Of a DNA stretch of 27,945 nt, positions 1-11,400 are shown piece after piece. The notes below the pieces were generated by a model that was not told the DNA's origin, ran no database searches, and worked only from the letters and a program-made list of their open reading frames with translations. Numbering within the stretch: position 1 is the first letter of the stretch; each line of letters begins with the position of its first letter. A program made the position numbers and the translations under genes. Source of the stretch: Saccoglossus kowalevskii. Lineage: Eukaryota; Hemichordata; Enteropneusta; Harrimaniidae. The stretch spans positions 648,289 to 676,233 of the forward strand of contig NW_003151254.1 in assembly GCF_000003605.2 (NCBI RefSeq). The letters are read 5' to 3'.

Positions 1-275
1 TGTAGCATAAAATTTATCTATAAATATTTGTACACACACTATTTGTTGAATTTGTCATGATTTTGTTCAATTTACCTTGACCTTGCCTGTTGAATATAAC
101 CCAAGAGCTAAAAATAGTTTCTTCTGACCACAAATACAGGAGCTGTTTTAAAATAGCCTGAAGTCATTACAACTCCAGTGAAATGTTGTTCGCTGCCATA
201 AGTTGAGTCTCAAAAGTAATGTACAGCAAGCCTAATACTTAAATGAACATTCTCATTCATTCAATGTTATCACGT

Positions 276-602
276 ATCCTCGGGGCGGAGCTACGTCACG
301 GACGTTCTACGTTGCTAAGACGCGCATCACTGTACCACGTATTTCTATGGACTTTGTGCGCGCTGCTGTGGAACGCCGGTGGAGCCGGTGAAAAATCGAG
401 AAAATAACACAAACTCAACTTTGAAGTAATCCTGAACAACCAAATTTATATATGTTACACACATAGGGATAATCTTGTTACACTGTTCAGGGGACTCTCA
501 ACAACCATCGCAAAGTACCGTTTTCTATGGGTTTTGGGTCTTTGTTTTCACCGTGAGGGTTGCCAGGCGGTAGAAAATGCCCGGATGTCCGCCCCCGAAG
601 AT
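276..602. mobile_element. G+C-rich segment with imperfect terminal inverted repeats
   Basis: The left edge ATCCTCGGGGCGGA (276-289) and the reverse complement of the right edge, ATCTTCGGGGGCGGA (588-602), match with one substitution and one extra G. The interior is CpG-rich compared with the surrounding DNA (for example GCGCGCTGC near 357-367, and CTACGTCACG). A roughly 330-bp non-autonomous DNA transposon fits. A small CpG-rich promoter patch is the alternative. Confidence 0.4.
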
Positions 603-979
603 TACCATAGTGGTATTAAAATTAAAGTTAATCGCTGATAAAAACAATGACAGGTTTCTATACTCCTATACATTCTCATTACATTCATATGCATTTGGGG
701 AGGGGGTGTGTGAAAACAATATAAACAGCCATGTACAACAAGAAACGTGATATTTATATTTACTTCATACAGTAAATAACAAAGTCTGGATAAAAACTAT
801 ATGTACACAACATTTAAATAAATGTGATTTTTAGAGAAAGTTTAAGAAAGATAAAAATCTGACATTCACTGGTTCAGAAGTGAGTAATAGAAAAAGCATT
901 GAAATATATTTAAAACTCTGAGCTCTATTTGGACGTCCTCCGCTTCAATGCCAAAATTTATTACAGAGCAGAAAAAATG

Positions 980-1039
980 AAAGAGCGCCCCCATAATTTT
1001 TGTATGTAATAAATAAATCAACTCAAGAGGGCGCTCTTT
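980..1039. repeat. Perfect 11-bp inverted repeat
   Basis: AAAGAGCGCCC at 980-990 and GGGCGCTCTTT at 1029-1039 are exact reverse complements separated by 38 A/T-rich bases. The arms stand out by G+C content. It lies in the likely 3' UTR or flank of RYK, so it could fold in the transcript, or be a remnant mobile element. Confidence 0.7.
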
Positions 1040-2295
1040 GTGTCTTGATTTGATTTAGGAAATACGTAACCAGGGAAATAACAATTGGTGGGAACTACCA
1101 TACTTCACCTTATACAGCATGGGAAACAAAAGTTTGTTGTGAATGATACTGCATTTTCAGATCAGTACTATTCAAACAACTATTATAAAATAATAATAAT
1201 AAATAAAACTAAAATAAATACATGCAAAAAAAACATCACAGTATGTAAATAAAAAGATACCCTGAATCAGCTTGTGGTTGCCATGGTAACATGAAGAGAA
1301 GGTAGAAAATGAGAAACATTAAATACAGCTACACAAATTTGATCAAAACAGGAAATGGCTAGTTCATTATATGCCAAAAAATTGCGAAGTTATTAAAAAA
1401 AGTATAAGAGAACAATATGACTGTAAATCAATACATATTCAAATATTCTTGATCATTTGAACAATTTGAGCTCAAATATTTTAGGTAAAGTTTATTGGCC
1501 ACTACAAGTGAATATTTATCAAACTAAAGGCAGTAGTCAGAGCACTGTATAACTTTGAAATACCTTGTTAAACCGTACAAAATATTACAAAATAAAATTA
1601 ATTTGAACACACATCCATGAAAGTGAGCAATGATGTACATACACTACATGCAAGAAATGTATTGGTAAAGAATCTTTTTTTTTTTAAATGACATTTTGGC
1701 ACAAGTTTTTTTTTTCTCAAAATATATATAGATATTTACATGTACATAAAAACAAGCACGCACAATGTGGATAATCTCCAAGATCTTGGCTAGTGTTATC
1801 TTTTACATCTGTATAGCTACTGCAGTGCAAATTAGTTCAACATGGTTGCAGAGTTCCCTTTGGTATTACAGATCGGGTTCTTTTATTACCAGTGCCATGA
1901 TGTATCACACATCCTCTGCATGATAATTAATATTTCCCATCATGCCCTGCAGTCAATGAGGTCAGTGACCCCAGGATTTTAAAAACTAAGTGCAAACATG
2001 TATGTCACAATGTAGCACAAATTGTCTGGTATAAATACTGTACAAACAGTGAACTTCCATGTAAACAAAGAAAAAGTCAGTCAATATGGCTGAAGACACT
2101 GTAACCGTGAAAGCAGTGAAAGCAGATTTGTTTGCATAATCAATCCAATGTCAGTTTCCGCTTGCAGTCCACAAGTAGCAAAATCCTGAATCAAACAGGA
2201 TAACTGATGGCTCCACTGGACTTGATGCAAACCATAGATATCCGAGTAAAAACGTGAAAATGCTCTGCGTCCCGGATGCTTAGAAAGATTTCTGA

Positions 2296-2407
2296 TTAGA
2301 TATATATCCCCAGAGCTCGATGAAAATCCATTAAAATTGAGAGAAGGTGGGCAAATGTTGGTCGATCGCCTGGCGAGAGGGCCCAGCAGCAGGCCATCAC
2401 CGAAAAC
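2296..2407 (-). CDS. RYK: RYK last coding exon
   Basis: Encodes residues 506-541 and TAA at 2296-2298. FSVMACCWALSPGDRPTF matches FAVMACCWALDPEERPKF of RYK, and the end FHRALGIYI resembles FHAALGAYV of vertebrate RYK and FHADLGMYI of fly Derailed. The hydrophobic C-terminal residue fits the PDZ-binding tail proposed for RYK. Acceptor TTTTTATAG. Confidence 0.96.
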
Positions 2408-5400
2408 CTATAAAAAAACAACAACATTAGCTATCTGCCAAGTGGAATAAATGAGCATTACTGTTAAAATCGTACCCTGCCATATGACCTTTGACCAGCA
2501 GTCAGGTGACAGGGTAAAGGTACACAATACACAATAGCTGATTAAGTTGTGAAAACATTTAAATCTTCTGTTCTATGGTATTTTAATAGACTCTGGGAGG
2601 ACTAAATTTGAAAAATTGATAATATATCCAAAAATGTTTCTGTAATAAATTTTTCCCTTGTGGCAAAAAATTGGGATTGCATGGTTTCCATAATGAAAAA
2701 TACTAGTAATGCCATATTAAAATAGTTATTATTTTGCAAGTTTGATAAAGACGAGATAAAAGTCATTTCAATCGGAAGAAAATGTTAATATTGTTGAAGA
2801 GCAGCATGACATGCATTTGCTTATTTCAGGAAGGTTAAAAATAGATATTAAGTTAAAAGTCTACTCAGTAATGAAAATACATGTACCTAGAATTTATCAA
2901 TAATTTAATTCCCAAACAATATAGCCTATTTTTTTTTTTTAGACATGATGGTTAATATTCTGCTAAATTTCTCAAAATACAGAATGTTGTTTATTATTAG
3001 AATATAACCATAGCTTGTACATAACGGCTCGAAAAAACACACTGTCACGTGATTTATGACCAAGTTTCTAAAAGTATACAGATAGACAAATTTGAATGAA
3101 TGTGTATGAACACTTACAGCTCATCTGGACAGTTTGCAGGCTGTGCCATTCTGTAACCATTCTTGAGATAGGCGGCCATTTCAAATGGGTCAACGTCAGC
3201 ATACGGTGTCTGTCCAAGGGTCATCAGTTCCCACAATGTAACTCCAAATGACCACTGCAAACAATGCAAAATTTACACAAAGTCACCACAAAATCTAGAT
3301 CAAATCTACCATGTGGATTTTGCTTGTCATTGTGATTATGGTACAGAAAAAATATATACTGGGGTACCTATATATTTTTGTTCACAGCTATGCAATGAAA
3401 GGGACAATCAACAAACTACAACTGAAATCTGATTATTCAAGTGTTTTTAAGAATCTTTTCACATAACTGGTAATTAGGCCAAAAGAAACAACCACCTAAT
3501 GTTGCCCTCAAGTCGGAAAATTGAAAAATTGGGTCGGTCGGTCTGAGGGCAACAAAGCAAGTTGTTGTTGTATGCTACAGTAGTTGTAGTGTGTCGCTAA
3601 AGAAAGGACAATACTGGTATGATCGAGCTTCCGTACCACTCCCTAAGTCATATCACTCAGAAATGATTTCCACAAATCTTGGTCATCTTCAAGAAGATTG
3701 ATTGTGAATCAGTCACAATTTTGAAGGCCAATTTTGAATATGTGTAGTCTCATAAAAGAAATCTACATGGGCATGCTCCTACTCTTACCCTCAGGACTTC
3801 TCTAACCGTCTAGAGTATGTGTTTTAAAAATAAACTTCAAGATTCATTGATACACAAAACACTTGCATCTCCTCATTAAAAACAAGGTTATTGAGAGATA
3901 ACTCACCACGTCACTCGTTGGCAGGTACTTCTTTTCTATAAGACTCTCTATAGCTAACCATTTAACGGGTCTGTTTTCATTATCACCGAGACATGTATAA
4001 TCTTGTGGAAATAAATCCCTTGCTAGCGCATTGTCTGTTATCTTCACATTATAGTCTTCGTCAATTCTAAGAGAGAGAAGTCGGATATTAGTTTGATCTC
4101 AAGTAACTGATGTGCTGATTAAATTGAAAAAAATATCACTTTCTTCGTACATGTAGTTTCAATTAATTAAATAAATTAACTGCGTTATGCTCCACTGAGA
4201 TACAAAAAAACATTGACTGGGTCACAGTATAACAGTTTGAGATGTGAGAGTCTGAATGAAATTTTCCACGAGAATCTATGCTGTTGTATTGGTTTCCATG
4301 GTGACAATATTTGAATATTATAATTTGAATCATTTATATTCTGTGTTTTCAATGAGATAATGTTTTCCCTTTACATGAGATCATCATTAAACTGCACATT
4401 TTTTGGGAGCAAACTAGTAGGATGGGATGGATAAATTGATTGATGAGACCCATATCGAACTTGACACATCACAATGACTGCCCTTTATTTTGACTCAAAC
4501 TTCCTATGAATACATAGCAATGCATGGCATCAATCTGACATGTACTTCCATTTGGGAGGGGGGGGGGGGTCTTGCATTAACTTACACACAGTTCCGCGTA
4601 GCAAGATCTCTGTGGACGATTTTCTGTTTGCCGAGATATTGCATACCTCGCGTTATCTGAATACCCATGTATACTAAATCTCGAGTTGAAAGACCCTGAA
4701 ATAAAAAAAAAAGAAGAAATTATAGAAAATATTATAAAAGTAGACAAAATAAACACTGTTTTTGAAACAAATCACTTTTTTGCTAGAATGCAACCCCCAG
4801 CCATCTTTTTTTCACTTGCAAGTTATTTAATGTACAACGTCTGTATTTAGCGTATTAATATATTTTCCTATTTTTTCATCCAAGAATCCACAATTACAAT
4901 GCCTACCTGATGTGCATCAGATATTCGACCATTTTTCAAAAAATGTTTCAAGTTTCCATACTGCATGTGGGCTAGTAAGATCAATGGCTGTTTTTCATCT
5001 TCCAAACAAACATACATGATAGGTAATATGCTTCGGTGATTTAATTCATGTAACATGCAGCTCTCTTTGATTAACAATGATCTTTGCTCTTCAGAAGCTT
5101 GATCTAAAATGGAAAAGACAATTCAACCAATAAAATTAAATCGCTGCAATTAATGTTTTACTATAGAGAGCTAGAATTGTGAACTTTAAGTTCTGATTGT
5201 ATTTGTTTTTATTATAGAACCGATGTAACCACGGAATGAAATTGTTCAGTGAGTGAAAAGTTGTACAACAAATGCAGATGACGATGACAAAGTCAATCCA
5301 AACTGTAATAACCAAATCTAGGCAGATTGTTCAGGCCAACACTGTATCATTGGCCAAATTGGAAATTGGCGCTTTCGGATCTACTTGAAATTCTTAATTT

Positions 5401-8400
5401 TTGAACACAAATATCAACCTGCAAATGCACGGTGTGTGGTGTATTATTGAAAAATACTCTCATATAACAGTATGGGTCAAGCAGCACTGCAGAATACTAA
5501 ATTGAGAATAATTAATTAATTTTTATAAAAGAAGGAGTTATGATAAAATTATACATTATGATTTGGCACTGCATGAAAGTGGTCACTATAGGCAGGTGGT
5601 CTTTGTATAGAGGTGGTCACTAACACAGGTTTGACTGTATATGAATTAGAATCACTGTATATAGATATATAAGTTATCTACCCATATCTAATAAGTTCTT
5701 AATATTTTAGCTGGAATTAATTTTTGCTGAAAAAACTTTTTGGTTTTTTTGTATGGAATTTATTGTCACTGATTTTTGATGAGTTGAATGTGAGACATAG
5801 GAAAAAATTTGCTGGATTTTATTTAGTGAAAATAAATTCCAAGCGGAAATAAAGTATTCTACAGTATTACAATTAATTGTGGGGAACATACAATGTCTGA
5901 TTATGATGCATGGTATATACAAGGTGATAATTAAACATTACCTGTAACTGTTTTAATAAATACTTCTATTTCTTCTTCATGCTGTGATTCACTGTCTTTG
6001 GTGGATGTAACAACATAACCATGATAAATACGACCAAATGTTCCTATCAATGATAAAAATAGTACTTTAATCAGTGCAATTAATCATAAATCAACTGTGT
6101 TATCAATAGGGAACAAATAAAAATTATGTAATTAATTCACTATCAAAATATATGTACAATGTATACCCCCAATCAAACATAGTGGATATTAATACAACCA
6201 TGGTTGACAAATATGACTTGCTTGAACAATGACGACAAGATAAAAACTATTATTGTACATAAACTATTATTATACATCTGTCACCATAATGCCAAAAGTT
6301 ACAGCATGTCGTAATTTTCTGGTATTTGCATCCTACCATATAAGGAAATGCAAATTCCAAATATGAAACGACTACGTGCATAAGCGCTCTCTAACAACAA
6401 AAACAAACATGACACCCCCCAGGGTACTTTGCTAAATCTGTTCTAAACATTTCGGCATTCCCATGATGTATCCTTGGGAGGAAAAGATGTATACCGGTAT
6501 AATAAGGTTATTATGTGAATACCACAAGTATGCACTCTGACAGTATGCAGTGCATCTTTCCCGCTGCCTGTCGTTCGATACTCTCCCTGTACTGTCTTAG
6601 GAGATTTTGTTCGCATAATCACTTCAGATTAAATTATTCAACCAATCACTGAATATTTTACTTCTTTTTCATTTGAAACACAAATTTAGAGTGGACGTTG
6701 AAAATTACCTGTTTGACATTTGCGGTAGTTCGTCAGATTTATGTGTGACTTTCACAATAAAAACAAAACGACAACAACAGTAATTAAAGTTAAGTGAAGA
6801 AAAAAACAATACAGTTTATTTTAATCAGCTTAGCCTCAACACCTACCTTCTTGTAAAATGTCTCCAAGTGTAATTTGACTTCGTTCAATGGCAATGTTTT
6901 TAAGCTTTGTCTTGAATTCATCTGTTGTTAATTCCTTTGCTGGGTAAAATCTATTCATATCATTATAAACTGAGAAAAAATAAAAGACAAGTGTAAGTAC
7001 ACAAGTAAAAATTGCTAAAATGTAGACAGTATCAAAGAGTAAATGAAAAAAAAACACATAGTGAAACTATAAGCCTTACTCGATCATTCCCAATATTGGG
7101 TATAAAAGCCACCCTGACACTTGCACGTCTTTTGGCCACGATTTTGTCATGGAAAGTCATGCCATTTTGGGGCACGAACTGGGAGGCTCCTGCACTGTTC
7201 ACGTCTAGTTCACGAATGCGTGCCCATCAGCATCCACATTAACACGAACTGGCATGACGAGTTCATGCATGGTTTGTGCATATTTTACACACTTTCCCGC
7301 ATTGGCACTACGAGTTTGCACAATTTGGATGTGAGCTGTTGGTAAACTATTCGTGGCAATTGTGGGTGTGTCAGGGTGGCTTTACACACAAAACAATGAG
7401 GTATTTAGAACAGTAATTCTATGAACCTCTATACTGTATTTTCTCTATTTGAAGCTCATATGCATCTCTATTGGAGATGTGCTTCTAATAGAAAAAAACA
7501 ATATACCATACACATATTTGTGAGCATAAATATTACCTCTGACACAATATGTCACAGATATTAATGTGGTTATATATACTGTGAAATCAGTTTTGTTTTA
7601 TGGCTCAGAGACTTGGCAAACAACCTCAGAATGCAACAGAAAAATTCTTTAAAAGCCATTAAAAACTGCTTAAAAATAATACTGGGAATATGGTGGCCGA
7701 ACAAAGAACTTTGGTAACCAGATATCTCCCACGAATCAGCTGAAGAAAAGATAGACATGTATTGGTCATACACTATGGAAAGGAAGCGAAACCATCACTA
7801 GAAAAGCATCGCAATGGAATCCACAGCAGAAGAGAAAAAGATAAAGGCCAAGAAACACCTGGTGTAGAACATGGGAACATGAAATGAAGAAGAAATGAAG
7901 GCACAACTGGCACACAATTACCAAACTAGCCCAGAGCACCCAGAGCAGACAAAAGTGGAGCGAGACTGTGGATTTGAACATAATGTATATCAGATTTATT
8001 GAGACTCACCTCGGCCATTGAGATTATTTGTTTTGTTATCGACTTTGTTGTATGGGTTTACTGGATGGTGTGGCAAATGCACAGAACTACCATTTTCACT
8101 GCAAATGAATGGCAATTATAATTAATCCACTGAAGTGCAACTTTGGCAAAGGTTTTTAAAATAATAAGCTATTAACACTTTGAGGGTCGTATTTTTTTTC
8201 CACTCAACATGGTGTAATTTTTGACCAAATGTTGACAAAATTTGTCATTACTTCTAGTTTCTGATCAAAAAATTTTGTTAAATTTTCTGTGGAAAAGAGC
8301 AGACTATAAAGTTGTCTTTGATGCTCAGAAGGTTAAGGAAGGTCAAAGCATTTGAAGATTATATGTCATGGTCGTCATACTTTCATTATTATGAGTTTAT

Positions 8401-11400
8401 CTTATCAGAATACTGAAAACAGGAAAAAAAAATTGGGAATTTTTTGAGCTCTACAAATCTGTAATATTATGAAAAATAGTTAAAATGTGTTGTTTTTACA
8501 TTGGTTTCTATAGTGAGATTATTTACTCGGTATTCATATCTCAAAATTTGACATGGGATGATAAAAATTGTATATTATTATTGATATAAAATCCAACATT
8601 GTGAAATCATTTCAGAAAATTATATATAATTTAGTGAGTTTTCAGGGTAATACTACTGTAATATCTGTATTAGAAGCCATGGCTTCTATTAAAATGGTAC
8701 AATGCAACAGAGGGATGTGACTTCTATTAGAGCATCTACACATGAGAAATGATGAATTTTTGGTTCTCAATTATTCAAAAAGAATTCATGCGACTTCTAT
8801 TAGGGATGCGACTTCTAATACAGATTTTACTGTAGTTTTGAATTATGTACAATAGAAGTTTATCTCCCATAATGCATTGCATATATGAGCCTTAACATGC
8901 AAAATTTGAATTTGGTTCAGACGGCCTTGAATGCAAACTGTATATTTGGTGTGTATCAGGTGCTAAAATATTTACGTGGAATCAAATTACTAAATCAGCT
9001 AATCTACGGTTCTAAATATAGCATCAGTGGATGGCCATTGAACAGAAGTATAATAGTCTTGGAAAAGTCAAGTGATTATCGAGGAGAGATAATACTGATC
9101 AACGTAATGGACTACAGGTGCACTGTTACAGCACTCTAATCATTACCATGACAACACCATCAATTTTTTCTGTCGCATGATTGACTTTCTGAATCAAAAT
9201 AGCTAGCTTTACCTGACTCTGTCTGATGGCTTCATTGATTGGACGTGTACAAAAGCCACAATCATGGCAATCAAGAAAATAACTCCGCAGACTACACCAA
9301 CAGCTATGTAGAACACGCTAGTAGAGGTCACTGCCCTGGGATGGAGTTGATTTGAAACTAAAGAGAAAAATAGCAAACTTAGTTAATAAACTTTCAAAAT
9401 AATTGGTTATTCTGTTTATAATAATCTACGCTGTATGCGAAAACTGTAACATGATGTCATAACAACAGTTTTTTTGATTGCTGGTGACGACGATACATGC
9501 AAAATATTGGGAAAAACATGAATAAATATTTAACATAATAAATTGTTAATTTATACATAATTGCTCTCTTTGCATTTATTTATTACATTTTATATATATA
9601 TTTTTTTCACATAAATAAATCAAGTATTCTGTTGAAAAAATATAAGAGCAAAATATCAACAATTTCCCCCAGTGAAGAGATAAACACGGTAAACGACTTT
9701 AATTTTTTGTGGGTCATTAAAGTTGCACTCTGATATTATTCATTTAGCTGTCTTAAACTATTATATAAAATATTTGATCATCAGAATTTGTATGGACTGT
9801 GGGAAATGGACAGTAAACATTTTAATTTCAAATACTCATTAGCACATCTGAACACTGACGTGTGTCAGTGATCTATTTGATTGTGTGTTTGAATTTGCAA
9901 TATAATAGTTCCTAGACCCCAATAAAGCAATATACTGTAAAATGCTTTATTTTAACTGGAATAAGTTTTCGCTGAAAAGACATTTTGGGTGTTTTTTATT
10001 GAATTTAATTTCACTGATTTTTGACAAGTTGAATGTAAAGTATAGGAAAAAAGTATAATCACTAGATTATAATTTCACTGAACCATTCCTTCAGCGAAAA
10101 TAGTGAAAATGAATTCCAAGCGAAAATAAAGTATTTTATAGTAAATGTTCTCAGAGTACAACATCAGGATGTGAAGTTCAAGTGGCTATTGTCAAACTGT
10201 GAATGCATGCCCTTAAATTATGAGAGCACAAAAAATTGATAGCAGATAAACAGTTTACTTACTAGCTACAGATGAGTTTGATAGGATTATCTCCCCTTTA
10301 GTTGTCGTATCAGTAACAAGTTGTTCTCTCCCTTTGTATTTTTCATCTGAGAAAAAAAATATCATTAATTCATTCTGAAGTACCGGAGAAATTTTACAAG
10401 GATTTTCACATAAAATATTGTTGAATGTTATAGCAGTGACATTGACCAAACATATTGTTCAGCTTGAACAAGGGATTTTTATTTTGTGGATCATGTTTTT
10501 AATAAGGATAAGCGTATTACTGTTTTTCACTTTGCATTGAACAAACACAACTATGTGCAATAAACACAATTCTCAGTCAATAAATTGTAAAAAAATATTT
10601 TTTGCGTCTTTAAACTTAGCAAGTTTGGAACAAAGTTGGGGAAACTTTCTGATAGTTCAAAATATAGTTATACTTACCTATAGGACACATTTTTCTCCTT
10701 TTAAAATTAAGTGTTGTAATATTTTTTGCCGAGTATGAATGTAGGGTTAGGTTAAACTGAAAAAATAATCCAACTTCCGCTTCTGCTAAACCTGTACAGA
10801 ACAGGACAATCTGAAAAACTAAACAAATGATGAGATTAGTATATTTGTGCTACTGGTATATGTTTGTAAAATTGACAGACAGCAGATTTTCACTGTAGTT
10901 GCTATGGAAATGGTTCTGGTTGCTATGGTCACCAACATTGTCTAGAGTAAGCATAAACATATTGATAACAATTTGCTTAAAATCATGTGAGCACTGTGCC
11001 ACAATAATATTATTTACCTGTTTCTATTCGAGGTACCTCCCCGTCTTGTGAGATATTTACAATAGGATGCCTCAAAATGGAGGAATTTTCTGAAATTAAA
11101 TCCATGGAATAGAAAACCTGAAAGACACAAAGAGAAATAAAATAAACTTTTGTTTAAGACAATAACACTGATATTTTATCAATATAAACTTCTTTTATTC
11201 TTTTCAACAATGCCTCTTATTTTACTTCTTTTCTCTGATTGGTCTTTTCGAACTTTGTCTGCGCTATGTACAATTGACACGGACGACGACGACGGACAAT
11301 CACTCATATGATAAGCTCCGCTCGACAAAGTCATCAGCGGAGCTAAAAATCGTTGGGGAAAGTGAAAAACTACATCGTTCTGTCAGGCGTGTGTTGGGTT

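Larger units (their letters stand above)
1..2295 (-). other. RYK 3' UTR and downstream flank
   Basis: No second gene is recognisable. The 3' UTR of RYK must start at 2295 and run toward lower coordinates. Minus-strand AATAAA hexamers are present at 1882-1887, 1491-1496 and 957-962, but the sequence does not tell which is used. A G+C-rich patch (276-602) and a hairpin (980-1039) are listed separately; the rest is A/T-rich without coding signal. Confidence 0.6.
2408..3117 (-). other. RYK intron before last exon
   Basis: GT-AG intron of 710 nt. Contains an imperfect inverted repeat (2473-2516) around a nuclear-receptor-like direct repeat (2485-2497). Otherwise A/T-rich with no other feature seen. 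Confidence 0.85.
5104..5941 (-). other. RYK intron with two repeat elements
   Basis: GT-AG intron of 838 nt between visible exons 8 and 9. Carries the 17-bp periodic element at 5579-5640 and a MITE copy at 5700-5866. Confidence 0.85.
6970..8009 (-). other. RYK intron loaded with mobile elements
   Basis: GT-AG intron of 1040 nt between visible exons 6 and 7. Most of it is a 280-bp inverted-repeat element (7105-7383) and a decayed LINE tail (7575-7980), with a small repeat fragment (7432-7493) between them. Confidence 0.85.
8099..9212 (-). other. RYK intron with two inverted-repeat elements
   Basis: GT-AG intron of 1114 nt between visible exons 5 and 6. Holds elements at 8172-8336 and 8653-8835. 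An 84-codon open frame at 8885-9139 (+) has no recognisable similarity and is treated as chance. Confidence 0.8.

Noticed and set aside
7012..7345. Two overlapping plus-strand open frames
   Set aside because: They lie mainly within the 7105-7383 inverted-repeat element and match no family.
7766..7981. Minus-strand 71-codon open frame
   Set aside because: Antisense shadow of the LINE remnant, which is coding-like on the plus strand.
8885..9139. 84-codon plus-strand open frame
   Set aside because: Intronic, no recognisable motif, and no splice or promoter context.
10678..10810. Alternative acceptor (TTTTTCAG) for visible exon 3
   Set aside because: It breaks the phase with the previous exon and drops conserved Val-Phe-Gln residues; the upstream TTTAG fits both.
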